Shown: in pieces, positions 1-11,985 of the stretch
Position numbering within the stretch: position 1 is the stretch's first letter
Layout: every line of letters starts with the position of its first letter
Source: Inonotus obliquus
Lineage: Eukaryota > Basidiomycota > Agaricomycetes > Hymenochaetales > Hymenochaetaceae
DNA: 64,000 nt
Reading direction: 5' to 3'
Assembly: GCA_032164295.1 (NCBI GenBank)
Contig: JAJHTX010000001.1
Coordinates: forward strand, 2,232,001 to 2,296,000
Position numbers and translations under genes: made by a program
Notes under the pieces: generated by a model
Told to the model about the DNA's origin: nothing
Seen by the model: the letters and a program-made list of their open reading frames with translations, nothing else
Database searches by the model: none

Positions 1-2620
1 GTCCTCCCGCCGAAGATGACCCCAGCGCCTCTACAGACCCACTACAAGTAACAGTGTCTGATGCCGAACTTCGCAAGCATCTTGTTCCCTTCTGGCAGAA
101 GAAAGACAAACCGGGAGAGAATGCGCTCGCAGATGCGAAGGTTACGATGCAAAGTCTCATGAGTGGTGGCGTAGCGACTCCAAGCGTCTCTCAATTGCTG
201 GAGACAATCAACCCAGGAGGGGCGGACGAGATTCTCTCGCTCGATCCTACGGATAAACACGAAGGTTTCAGAGATTTGGAGACTTGGGTGGAAGGGTCAC
301 TAGACATGTATCAGGTGGGATCCTCCATTATACTACTACAGCTCTCAGGAGAATTTATTTATTATTTTCTAGCCAGAATTCAGGCCCATCTTGTTTCCTA
401 TTTTTTGTCATTTCTACCTTGACTTAATTCAGCTCGGCTTTCGTGACGCTGGTAGGATTCTTTATGATGGGACCGTTCATATTACTCAACCCATCCCCCC
501 TCTTTTCAGGTCTAGAATTCTTCAGAACCTTTTCGCCATCACTTACACCTTGGCATAGCAAGACAATACATCGTCTTTCCACTCTCCTCCTTCCTTCTCA
601 TGTACAACAGGATGAACTCGCTCAAAGATTTCGAAACGAGAAATACGTACTGCGCATGAGTCGATCGGGATTTAACCTTCTGGTTGGTTGGCTAACGGAA
701 GGCATTGGTGGGGAAGGAGCCGGTGTTGGCGAAGGATTTTCCGGTGACAAAGGGAAGCGCGGTCGCGCTGCTGTAATGAGGGTCGTAAACAATCACCTGC
801 AATTTGACGGTTAGTCGTGTTCACTTTGACTTCACGATTGTACTTATTTCAGGGTAGTCACGTCATCAAGCTCGACCTCAATCCCTCCTCATGCATGGGA
901 AGAATCGACCGGACTGCTGTCCTCACTCATTCCACAATCGGGAGGCAACGAGAAGAGATCCCTGATCGATGCAGCAACTTATAATGCGTCGAAAGGGGAG
1001 ATAAAACTTGGGCCACCACCTATGGATGAGGCTCTACAGAACGAGACAGAACGTGTTTATCGCGAACAAGTGCTTGCTGGATTGGAGCGTGACTTGTCCC
1101 CTCAGGATCTTCAGTCGCTTCGACCAGCTCCTCCAGCAGGTTTAATATCTCCGCAAACACTTGACATGCCTCCCCTTCCACCCTCGTTCAAGACGATGGA
1201 CGTGAAACGCGAGGTGGAGCGCATCCGCGATGCTCGAAAAAAGATTGCATTAGAACCATCCCTGCTGACTCTTGAGAAGGACAGCAGCAGTCCTCAAGCT
1301 GCTGCTGCGCGAGCAAGAGCTCTTCCCAGCATATGCTGCTATACACTACATGATGTTGGAGATGGGTACGTTCTCATCCTGCTCTATCGTTCGATGATCC
1401 TGCTGATACCTCTTTCTCAGAGCTCCATGTTCAACTTTTTCGCAGGACTCTTCGCTTATGGCGGTTGGTTTCTCGGAGAGTTACATACGCCTTTGGAACT
1501 TAAAGGGGGAGAAACTAAGAGGCATGCGTAGTGACTTTGATCCTTCTGCTGTCCGTGACTGTGAGGATTTTCCATGAATTATCCCTCGGTCATCAACTCA
1601 CTGCATTCTCAGCTTCAAGTCTCAAGAAGGTCCGAGAAAGGGAGGCGAAGACTACTCGAAAGCTCATAGGACACAGTGGACCCGTTTATTCTCTTTCCTT
1701 TGATCCACTGGGTGGATCTGCATCCCCTCCACAGTATTTGCTCTCTTCATCTGCAGATTGTACGGTCAGACTGTGGTCCCTGGAAACTATGAGCAACGTC
1801 GTGGCTTATCGTGGCCATCAAAGTCCCGTGTGGGACGTGCAATGGAGCCCTCTGGGTGTTTACTTCGCAACTGGAAGTCGAGACAAGACAGCAAGGCTAT
1901 GGTCGTCTGACCGTATTTCTGCTCTGCGAATCTATGCTGGTCACTTAAGTGACGTTGATGTGAGTCTTTGTACGCCGTACTAAGTTTTGCACAGCTATTG
2001 ATGTGTCACTTAGTGTGTTGAATTCCACCCTAATTCGCTCTATCTTGCAACCGGTTCAAGTGACTGGACTTGTCGACTATGGGACGTTCAAAAGGGAACA
2101 GCTATGCGAGTCTTCATTGGACACCAGGGGCCGATCACTACTCTTGCAATGAGTCCTGATGGTCGTTACCTCGCGAGTGCGGGTGAAGACCTTGCAATCA
2201 ACCTTTGGGATTTGGGGTCGGGCCGGAGGGTGAAGAAGATGACAGGCCACACCGCATCTGTGTACTCTATGGCATTCAGTAGCGAATCTTCTCTCCTTGT
2301 TTCTGGTGGAGCCGATTGGACAGTCCGGTGTTGGGATGTGAAGGGCTCCGGAGGACCAGCTGCTCGAGCCTCTCGAGAGAACGGTATTACGAATGGCGTG
2401 AATGGTGCTTTGAATGGAAGAGATCACGTCGAAGAAGACGGAACCGAGACGTAAGCCCTTCGTCTTCTTTACTTTGCGCTTTGCTGAAGAAACACCGATG
2501 GTTAGGTCTGACCTGCTAGCCACGTTCCCTACGAAACGGACACCAGTCTCTAATGTACAATTTACACCACGTAACTTATGTCTTGTATCAGGGTCCTATT
2601 TATCTCCTGATCAACGATAG
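1..2620 (+). CDS. TAF5: TFIID/SAGA subunit TAF5 (WD40), 5' truncated
   Basis: TAF5 is a scaffold subunit of general transcription factor TFIID (and of SAGA in many fungi) and acts in the nucleus. The reading frame is open to the left window edge, so the start and the LisH region are missing. The first exons carry the TAF5 NTD2 helical domain (frame from base 3, with motif LETWVEGSLDMYQ near 300, continuing as PEFRPILFPIF after an intron at about 370). The C-terminal half is a WD40 propeller: GHSGPVYSLSF, GHQSPVWDVQW, GHQGPITTLAM and GHTASVYSMAF blades with RLW/NLW/RCW ends between 1660 and 2340. The last exon ends with GSYLSPDQR, a typical TAF5 C-terminus, and a TAG stop at 2618-2620. There are at least five short introns. 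The identification is firm; the exact exon borders are inferred. Confidence 0.95.
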
Positions 2621-2895
2621 CCCTTCCATATCTATATTTTTCTTTCTTCATGTACCTAGTTGAAGAAGTACCGTTTCGTCAATATGTTGTAATGAGATTC
2701 GTCGATCATTCCACTTGGGTGTGACTGTCGCGTTCTGTCACCTCAAGATGCAGGCGCACTTGAACTCCAACCATCACCACAGCTGACTCGCGTTCTGTAA
2801 TAAATCTACATTGACGAACTACTATCCTGCGCACACCTTTACTCTACAAGGCAATTATCCTCCAGGCTCGAGCCAATCATTGGTCATTCGTGACC

Positions 2896-3721
2896 ATGTT
2901 CAACAACATGGAAATAGATCCTAGCATTACCTCGGCGGAGGATTCTGTTCAAGAACAGGGCCCATCCGCTCCGCCAGCGACTTCACTTCCTGAAGGATTC
3001 TATCAACCACCACCGGAGATTCCAGACTTCCAATGTTCGTTAACGATTTGTGAAGTCTAGTGCACGGAAGCTGAATAGTTTCTAGCTCCGCCACAGAAAG
3101 ACCCCATTCGAGAACTTTGCGTCAAAGTACACATTCGACGCTCGGGTAAAGACTCATGGCAATATCTGGGGAGAGCCTTCGTAACTCAGGAATTCATTGG
3201 GCAGTCGTCTCGCGTTGGTAAGACTTTCGGTGTGGTCGCGTGCATCAGCCACGATTAACAATTCATCCCAGTTGTTCGCTCAGCAGCATCCGGCAAACTC
3301 ATGGCCATGTTCTCTGAGGTAGATCTGTACTTCTTCTTCTCAGATTACCCAAAGTTTCTGACGTTCATGCAGAATTGCGACCTACAAGCAGAGAAACGAG
3401 GCAACTTCGTGGTCGTCTCATGTGTCGAGGGGGCGACCGTCATATCGTGGTCCTTGAATGTACGTCACATCAACGTTTTTATAAAACACCGAGTTCACGC
3501 ATTTTGCTTAGACCATGAACAGCGCGGATACGCTGAAACTCCTGGCCAGCATTGAACTCGCGTGCTATAAGTGCCGTCAAGCGCTTGCTGACCCGAAGAT
3601 GCATACCAAATTGAGACGACGGATCGAACGTGTCATCAAAGATGACCGTCGCAGGAGGCATCGCAGAAGGAAGGATGAGGAGTCGATGGTTGAGGCGTTT
3701 GGCAAGGCTCAGATCAATTAG
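2896..3721 (+). CDS. Conserved-looking protein of unknown function, possible PH-like fold and basic C-terminus
   Basis: I do not recognise the family. ATG 2896 opens a Pro/Ser-rich leader (MFNNMEIDPSITSAEDS...) followed, after short introns near 3035-3085 and 3217-3272, by a beta-rich stretch (IRELCVKVHIRRSG, WQYLGRAFVTQEF, SSRVVVRSAASGKLMAMF, NFVVVSCVEGATVISWSLN). A helix follows (TLKLLASIELACYKCRQAL) and then a very basic tail (RRRIERVIKDDRRRRHRRRKDEE) that could be a nuclear signal or an RNA-binding patch. The alternation of strands closed by one long helix resembles PH-like/RanBD folds, but this is inference. The stop is TAG 3719-3721. About 210-220 residues. The gene follows TAF5 in the same orientation with 275 bases between. 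Confidence 0.7.
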
Positions 3722-4205
3722 GCGTTTGAGTGGATTGTGTTTGGCATAGATCTTTTCTTTGCTTTCGTTTCTATTTCACTAACCATTTTATATTGTGGTG
3801 CCATCTCACATGCTTTCACTGTCGCTATTCGCCTTGTAGGCCCAAGCTTCCTTTGCTTTGGTTGCGTTTTCCGTTGATACTCAGACTTAAAATCCCTGAT
3901 CCTTGTACTTAAAGTTGTGAGCTTAGCTCTCCTAACTTCATGATCCTTCCAACATCTATTCACGCCTCCTTGCGCTTCTTTGTAACGCGTGTAAGATTAC
4001 AAACAGACATCTCGATAGATCACAGTATCAGAAGAATAAAGGGGGATTGCAGTGAATGTAAGTGCAATGCAGGGTGGTACACGAACAGATGGTATCTAAC
4101 GAATGAGTGTCATACAAAGGCATACATAAAGTTCGACGTGTATGAATGACAAAATACAAGAACCCAGAAGCAAATGAAACATCGCAGTATTCCGATTTCT
4201 CAGCG
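3722..4205. other. Intergenic, convergent 3' ends
   Basis: This stretch lies between the stop of the upstream + gene and the stop of the - strand membrane protein. The left part is T-rich, as expected of a 3' UTR. ORFs on both strands are short and unlike proteins. I see no RNA gene. Confidence 0.5.
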
Positions 4206-6095
4206 CTATACTGGATCCGCACCCTTGGTCTGGTCAATTCTTGCATCGAGTTCTCTTCGGACCGTGTATCTCGGAGGAAGCTCGATAACCTCCTCACCAT
4301 CGTCCGAGCTACCCGCATCCTCTGCATCTGTATGAAGGACGAGACGAGGCACGCTGCGGGTTGTACCCGCCTGAGATGCTTTGCCAGGTGACCTTAGACC
4401 CCCGGCAGCAGAATAATTAGAATAGGGATCAGACGGTCGCCGGGAGTGGGAATAGCTTTGCGAGTAGGGATTGGATAAACCGGACGTAGGACTTAACGGC
4501 TGCTCAGTGTCTGATCGGGAATTTGATCGCGCGTGAGATTGGACACTTGGAGCACCAGGATGATATGCTGATGGAGGTGGTGCACGGGGATATGCGGTAT
4601 ATGAGTTATACATGGAGTGCCCATCGACAGCGTCGGCTTCGGAGGGAAGAATGAAAGGATTAGGCAAGTATTCGTCCCCAGATACTGATTGATTTAGTTG
4701 CAAGCTGCGCTGTGATGGGCGATGCAAAGCGGCTGGGGGCAAAAGGTCGAATGAAGGGGGCGCGCGTCGCGTGCGGCTGTTGGACGGAAGGAGCGAGTTT
4801 CGCATGCGTGAAATGCGTGATGATCTAGACCCGACGAAGGCAACCGGTGGGATGTGTGTCTCCGTATCAACCTGCTTCCCGCGCTTCTGCCGGCGGAAGC
4901 AAAGGAACGATCCTAAAGCTGCCAGAGCGAGAAGCGCGATACCTCCTATGGTTGCACCAGCAATTGCACCGGTGTTAGAACCCGACTCAACCTTCACTGT
5001 TTCAGTTGCCGTAGGGACTTCTGCCTGAGTTGTGGATGCTTGCGCTTCGTGTAAGGAAGCCGCGACCGTCAGTAAGTCCCACCCGCGATAAAAGTCCCAC
5101 AACGTACCTGTCGAACGAGGCGATGAAGCGTTGATACACGAGTCGTTATCACTCATGCCAACCGTCTAAAATATCTCAGCGGTTAGATAACCGACGTCCA
5201 ATCTTGAGTTTCCATACCTCCAGTTCGGAACTGCCCCCTTGTCCCCCTTCGGAGTCGGTCATGATAAACGCTATAGACGTTCCACCAGGAACATTTGCAA
5301 TCCAATCAAAGCTCGCAGGTCCAGGAGGTGGATCAAGCTCGAAGGATTGGCCGAGCGGAATCAATCCCTAGACAGAGTAAGTAAAACATAAGCAGAAACG
5401 ATCAGCTGGAAGGGTGAGCAGACATCATACCAGAATTCTGACGGGTTGCGCGGCTTGTTCGTATCCATCAAAGGTAAAGGTACTAGAATCATCACGACAG
5501 ATGTTACCAAATCTGATAGGGACTTAACGTGTGAATGATCTCACCGGCACTGTCGCAAGGCCGAATCCGTCCTGAAAATGAAATCCGGAGTGGGCGGTGC
5601 TGTGTTGCAGTTCGCACCAGTAACGGACGAGCCGACAGTTAGCATCTCAGATGTACCGCCCGACTCGAATCCAGTAGAATCGGACATTGTGAGGAGAAAC
5701 TTTGTCTCCGGAGGTAGCGTGAGCTGAAATGAGAAAGAGCCATTGCCTGAACTTGAATCGACTGCTGAATCTGGTATAGATATGTTCTGAGGCACAGCGA
5801 GACTCTGGCAGGACACGCGGTCGTGTAAATGAAAACGTGAGAAACACGGCTCTGAAGAGCATGCTTACTGGCGTGATAAGCAATGAGAATGGAGCACTCC
5901 CACCTAAGATATGGAAATGATGAGTAAACCCGTCCAAAGAGATACAGACCCTTGTGAATAGGACGTACCTGACCAAGAGACTGTTAGATTATCACAGGAG
6001 GATGGTGCCGTGTAGGAAAAGCCAAAACCAAAGACAAGACAAGGAAAAGAAAGGACCAAGAGTACCAGACACTTGAAGTGAAGTTGATTTGACAT
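4206..6095 (-). CDS. Secreted-domain, single-pass transmembrane protein (agaricomycete type)
   Basis: The start at 6095 gives a signal peptide (FKCLVLLVLSFPCLVFGFGF) followed by SYTAPSSCDNLTVSWSG. Short exons follow: GGSAPFSLLITP near 5890; SLAVPQNISIPDSAVDSSSG near 5790, with FQLTLPPETKFLLTMSDS; and FELDPPPGPASFDWIANVPG near 5320, with AFIMTDSEGGQGG. Two tandem beta-sandwich-like repeats are suggested by FLLTMSDSTG...GGTSE and AFIMTDSEGG...GGSSE. A Thr/Ser stalk (QAEVPTATETVKVESGSN), a membrane helix (AIAGATIGGIALLALAALGS), a basic stop-transfer FRRQKRGK and a long disordered Ser/Pro/Tyr-rich cytoplasmic tail end at a stop at 4206-4208. An intron from about 5105 to 5040 (gtacgt..ag) is needed to remove the segment reading TLWDFYRGWD. 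The architecture resembles the very common agaricomycete family with an EGFR-like juxtamembrane segment; its function is unknown. Confidence 0.8.
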
Positions 6096-6679
6096 GATAA
6101 ATAGGTAGGGTGCTGAAGACAGGCGTGAGTACTGACAGCGAGAGAGTGCGATATTAGTATTAGACTTGGTCAGAGCATGCAGAGGAGGACGCGAGCGAAG
6201 TGAGACGAGGAGCGATAGAAATAATAAAGACACGCACTCCAGATCAACGTCATTTCCAGTGCATGGCTCTTCTCGTGTGAGAGGCTTGGAACAGAAAATA
6301 AATTTAACTAGCTTGATCATCTTCTCAGCGTGTCAGCAACATCGCGCTCTCCTGGTGACCAACGCTGACGGCAATGTTACCTACGCTGCCTCGGCGGTGC
6401 ATTGCCTAAAAATTCAGAGTACTAGTGGATAGTGGTCAATATTAATGGCATGCACTAATCGGTCACGGAGTCACTACGGGAGGTGTGGGACAACTCCGGT
6501 TCCCATCATGCCGAGGCCGGTCCTTTAAACGTTTTCCGGTCACGGCCCGCCTTGAACCGATCAAAGCCGAGCGGACACAACCGTATATTATCAATCCTCC
6601 ATCGCGTTTCCCAGTCAGTCCAGTCCCCCACACCTTAATCCAATACTACATCTAACCCTCATCCATTGCAAGTCCAACC
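6096..6679. promoter_or_regulatory. Divergent promoter region between the membrane protein and GND1
   Basis: 584 bases separate the two divergent start codons. The half next to the dehydrogenase is CT-rich (around 6600-6670), typical of fungal core promoters of strongly expressed genes. No clear TATA box was seen. The small ORFs here look random. Confidence 0.4.
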
Positions 6680-8724
6680 ATGTCTGAACCAGTGTAAGTG
6701 ACTACCCGTGTAGTTTACAGAGGATGTTCTCATTCTCACTGGCTGTCGATAGTGGTGACATCGGTCTCATCGGTTTGGCCGTCATGGTGCGTCGTCTTTC
6801 TAAACGCGCCCCGTCGCAGCAGTTCTCATTCAACATGTGCATATAATAGGGCCAAAACCTCATCCTCAATATGAATGACAAGGGCTTTGTCGTCGTAGCA
6901 TATAACCGTACCACTAGCAAGGTTCAGCATTTCCTCGAGAACGAGGCGAAAGGTAGAATTACCCATCACATTGTGGTTGTATGCGCAATGTTCTTATCAA
7001 ACTATAGACACGAAAATTCAGGGCGCGTTCTCTATTCAAGAACTTGCCGCAAAGCTCAAGAGGCCCAGAAAGATTGTCCTCCTTGTCAAAGCTGGTCCTG
7101 CCGTGGACGACTTCATAACCCAACTCGTTCCTCACCTTGAAAAGGGTGACATCATCATTGACGGTGGCAACTCTCACTATCCTGATTCCATCCGACGTAC
7201 ACAGGAGCTCGAATCCAATGGAATTCTCTTCGTCGGGTGTGGTGTCTCCGGTGGAGAAGAAGGTGCTCGGTTTGGACCATCGCTCATGCCCGGTGGGTCG
7301 ACGGCGGCATGGCCGGTAATCAAACCGATATTCCAGGCGGCCGCTGCCCAGGTCGAAGGAACGCCGTGCTGCGACTGGATGGGAGAAACTGGTGCAGGTC
7401 ACTTCGTCAAGATGGTTCACAATGGTATTTGTTCATGGCGAAGTTCGATGACCCTGCTTGCTCAATTCGTCAAACAGGTATCGAGTATGGTGATATGCAG
7501 CTCATTGCCGAGGGATACGACATTCTCAAGCGCGGCCTGGGGTTGCATGAAGACGAGATTGCCACAATCTTTGACAAGTGGAATAAGGGTGTTCTCGACT
7601 CGTTCCTAATCGATATAACAACAAATATTCTCCGCTTCAAGGATGATGACGGAGAACCTCTTGTAACTAAAATTCTCGATCAAGCCGGACAGAAGGGAAC
7701 GGGCAAGTGGACTGCTATCTCCGCTCTTGACTACGGGACTCCAGGTGAGCTTCAAACTAACTGAGAGTAGTTCCAATTATCACACTTACCGACGATATTT
7801 AGTCACTCTGATCGGGGAAGCTGTATTCGCCCGTTGCCTTTCTGCTATAAAGTCCGAGCGTAATCGAGCGAGCAGAATTATTTCCGGGCCCCAGAAGGAA
7901 GCATTCCGGGGTGACAAACAGCAGTTCATTGACGACCTCGAGCAGGCGCTGTATGCGTCGAAGATCATTTCATACGCGCAGGGCTTCATGATGATGAGGG
8001 AAGCCGCGAAAGAGGTGTGTCCACCCTTCTTTCATCTCTCGGTGCGGATGGTTACAGCCCCTGTTTGAAGTTGAAATGGAACCTTAACTACGCTGGAATC
8101 GCTCGTATCTGGCGAGGTGGATGCATTATCAAGGTGAGTGAGGCATTATGGCAACAACACATTAGCCAAAGGTTTTGATTTGAGAACAGTCGGTTTTCTT
8201 GAACGATATCACCAAAGCTTATGAGAAGACGCCGAATCTTGAGTCGCTTCTGTTTGATGACTTCTTCAACAAAGGTGCGACTATCGTGTTGATCTAAGCT
8301 GTACCGTTCCTCAGGAAAGAACACGATAATTAGCCGTTCACAAGGCGCAGCCTGGCTGGAGACGTGTCGTTGCCCAGGCAACTCTCTGGGGTATTCCCAC
8401 ACCGGCATTCAGTACTGCTTTGGCGTTCTTCGACGGATACAGAAGTGAAATAGTACCTGCTAACCTCATTCAGGCGCAGGTAGGCGTAAAAGTTAATTGA
8501 TTACGGCCAACATTGACTAAGAAATTTCCAGCGTGACTACTTCGGTGCTCACACCTTCAAAGTTCTTCCGGGCAAGGAAAATGCCAAACTGAAAGCCGGA
8601 GAAGACATTCGTGAGTTGTTCGACCTTGCTCTAGTGCGACTCGCTCAACTGTTGTGCTCTCCCTACAGACGTCAACTGGACGGGCCGTGGTGGAAATGTA
8701 TCTTCATCCAGCTACAACGCTTAG
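6680..8724 (+). CDS. GND1: 6-phosphogluconate dehydrogenase, decarboxylating
   Basis: The enzyme oxidises 6-phosphogluconate to ribulose 5-phosphate and CO2 with NADP+, the third step of the oxidative pentose phosphate pathway, in the cytosol. A first coding exon of about 14 bases (MSEPV) and a 34-base exon lead into the Rossmann fold ([21 protein letters not shown]; the NADP-binding NRTTSK follows). The signature [12 protein letters not shown], the catalytic loop [19 protein letters not shown] and [13 protein letters not shown] (split by the intron at about 7423-7479) are all present. [13 protein letters not shown] and the C-terminal [14 protein letters not shown] are typical of the family. 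The protein is full length (about 490 residues) and ends with TAG 8722-8724. The lactonase that supplies its substrate is encoded at 60.3 kb. Confidence 0.97.
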
Positions 8725-8896
8725 CCGCCAGGAGTTGTGCATTTTATCCTTCTTTCGGCGTAGACGTAGGAACACCTTAGAGAGATTGTGACTGGCTAGC
8801 TAAATGTGCCAAAATAGAATAACAAACTTACATTTGGAGGTTGATGAGGGCAGGAAGTTACCTAATCGAGGCTTTGCTTTTCTACCTCTGACCGCC

Positions 8897-11415
8897 ATGT
8901 GCGGAATTTTATTTGCCGTTCAGCGCCAAGGAGACACGGCAACGGATTTTGAAACGGTATGGGAGCAGCTCGAACTAGCTAATGCCTCGCGTGGTGCGTG
9001 CGGTTATCAGTAGAAAATTTGCCTCCATGAACAAGTGTCGTTCTTAGGCCCAGATGCTCAACGAACTGTACGATTCTCCATCCGATTGAACGGAAGCCCC
9101 GCTTTAGATGTTCGGATATTTGCTAGCGAGCTGAGACTCAGAGGTAACAACCCTGTCGTTCAACCGCATACAGATTCCGGTAAAGCGCTCTGCTGGAATG
9201 GTGAAGTCCGTGCGCCGCATTCTAGATGAGTCATGCTGGAAATGCTAACCCTTGGTAGATTTTCGAGGGCATGGAGGTCAGCCATTGTCGACCAGTTGTA
9301 AACCCGTTAACTACGAACTTAGCTCGCAGAATAGGTGGAGGCCTTTGAGAATGACGGAATCAAACTCTTTGAAATGATAAAGAGTTTCCGCGACCCTAGT
9401 CCTGAGCTTCCTGGAATTCTTCAACTAATTGAAGGACCGTTAGTGATATCTACAATCGTGATAATTTGGTAATACCGTGCTAACCCATTCACAAGCTATG
9501 CATTTGTTTTCTTTCATGTTAGCTATCCTTGAAGAAATAAGCTCGTGACTCACTGACTTGCTATGCTATCCTGATTCCAGGAGGACTCGAAAAGAGCTTA
9601 CTTTGGGCGGGATCCACTCGGACGGCGGTCGCTCCTAATCCATAGACCAACAGACGAGAAACCATACCTTATCATTGCATCCGTGTCTTCGGGATTGAGC
9701 TCCTCTTATGACTTCGAGGAAGTCGATACAGGGAAACTGCACTACGCCGATCTCAAATATTGGATGGTGTGCATAATTCCATAGCGGTGCCAATTTCTAC
9801 GTTTTCTGACTCCCTATACAGTCCACTGATGGAACTGCGGTGCTCCGGACTCTCAACCGCGGTCATGACCAAACCCAAGCTACAGATTTCGTGAGGAGCT
9901 TCTGTTATTCGGTGCTCGATCTGATACTAAGCTCATTCATAGAGCTCACCAGTGCGAGTAAACACCAACATAACGGATATTCCACCTCTCGTGAGCTCGA
10001 CCGGAGTGATTCCGCCAACACTACGAGCCCCAGTGGATGAATTACTCAAGCAACTAAGTTTCAGTGTTAAACTCATGGTACAAGATATTCCTTGTCACGA
10101 GTATGTCAACCGATTCTTATTCCGTTGTATGCTTGATTAATCGATTACTCGTAAACGTCAGGGACAAAGAGCGAGCTCGAGTTGCGGTTCTATTCTCCGG
10201 TGGAATTGACTCTGCAGTACTTGCATATTTAGCCGATCGGTTAGTGCGAGGTTTCCACATATTTATCCAACGAAAGATACTAACAACGAATTTGCAGTTA
10301 TATACCGCCTGATGAACCAATTGATCTCCTAAATGTTGCCTTTGAGAACCCGCGTAAACTCCGAATCAGGTCCGAAAGCAATGACAAAATTCCAAGAAAA
10401 AGAATGCATGGGCAAGGCAAGACGGATCCGGAACGCGAAGAGAGGCGTGATGAATTCAACTCTTATCTCGTTCCGGACCGTATTACCGGGCTCGAAGAAC
10501 TGCGAGAATTACAGAGGCTCTGTCCTCACCGCCAGTGGAATTTTGTAAGCAGTCCACCCAAAACAGAAAACGACGTGTCTTGACAACAACTATCCAAGGT
10601 TGAAGTAGATGTCACGTTTGAGGTGGGTCATCCAGGATTTTATTTGGCGATTGTTGTCGACGGCAGAGGCATAGGAAACAACAAAATACCGACCAATCGT
10701 TGAAAGTATCATGTATCCAAGCAGGACTGTGATGGATATGGTCAGTCCCTTGAAGTGTACTAGATAGTAGACCACAACTAACTTAGCTCAAGAGTCTGGG
10801 TCTTGCGCTTTACTTTGCATCCAGAGGTGTTGGCCACCTTCAATCGGAAAACGACTCAAAAATTCCTTACACTAGTCGGGCACGCGTACTGGTCCGTCCT
10901 TTGTACTCTCGCATTCACCTGATTAATTTAAACACGATTAGCTCAACGGCCTCGGAGCCGACGAGCTGCTTGGAGGCTACGCGAGGCATCGAACCACATA
11001 CACCTCAGGAGGTTGGCGCGCTGTTGTAGAAGAGGTACGAGTCTATTTGCCTTGGGACCAACATATTCTCACAGCAAGATGAATATAATAGCTCCAGCTA
11101 GAAATTGAACGCATCCCGACACGAAATCTGGGGAGAGACGATCGTATAATATCATCACACGGCAAGGAAGCACGACATCCTTTCCTCTCTCTTTCTGTCG
11201 TCAACTCCCTTGCAAGGCTCCCGATTCATTACAAAATGGATCCACGTCTACCTCTCGGACTTGGAGATAAGATCCTATTACGACTGGCGGCGCAGAAAGT
11301 TGGGCTTGAGCTGGCGAGCTCACGGAAGAAGCGGGCCATGCAGTTTGGCAGTCATTCGGCGCGTATGGAGGCAGGACAGTGTGAGCGTAGAGGCGGCATA
11401 ATTCTCTCACAATGA
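8897..11415 (+). CDS. ASNSD1: Asparagine synthetase domain-containing protein (ASNSD1-like)
   Basis: ATG 8897 is chosen because it makes MCGILFAV, which exposes Cys2 as the N-terminal nucleophile of a class II glutamine amidotransferase domain (about residues 2-220, with FGRDPLGRRSLL at 9605). The C-terminal half is an asparagine-synthase-type domain with the PP-loop VLFSGGIDSAVLAYLADR at about 10180, PDRITGLEELRELQRLCPHR at 10470, YPSRTVMDM near 10715, LGLALYFASRGVG at 10800 and LNGLGADELLGGYARHR at 10945. The C-terminus (KILLRLAAQK...KKRAMQFGSHSARME) matches the ASNSD1/YML096W family rather than true asparagine synthetase. The physiological reaction of this family is not settled. About ten short introns; stop TGA 11413-11415. 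It lies 172 bases after GND1 on the same strand. Confidence 0.93.
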
Positions 11416-11985
11416 ACCATCTGCATATAGGAAACGAGTAGGAGGTCAATAGAAAATTTCTTGCTAATATGTTTCCTACTCCGAACAAAGTGCGATGACT
11501 TCCTTGACCACACTGTTATGTAGTCAGGTTGCCTCCCCTTGCACTTCAGGATCGTAAGCTAATGTTATACTGTTATACATCGAAACTCATGACGGTTCGA
11601 GGGCTGATGCTATATTGTCGCATACGGATTCCGGAATTCTATCACATACGTCCGCATTTTGATGCGGTGTAATGCCAAGGTACTTTTCAGAGATACAGGG
11701 AGTCTCTATCAGAGAAATTGAAAAAAAAATTCTTGAAGTTCTTGCTTGTGCTTTTCAGACTCCGACACTCAATATCAATATTCTCACGCAAGTCGACAAA
11801 TAGATCAAAACAACGCGTCGCGCAACTGTCTTAGAGTTCGAGTTTTGCTTTTGGTCTTCCTTTACCCTAACCTTCGTTAACAGCAAACAGGACTAGTCGA
11901 AGTCGAATTCAAACTCGTGGAACAGTGAGCTATATTGCCAGGGATGAGATGAGAAGCTCATTGCTTTCGAACATCTAGGACCTTG
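11416..11985. other. Intergenic
   Basis: 570 bases between two + strand genes. It contains an A9 run near 11720 and AT-rich DNA, presumably the 3' UTR of the ASNSD1-like gene and the promoter of the F-box gene. I see no convincing ORF. Confidence 0.4.
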
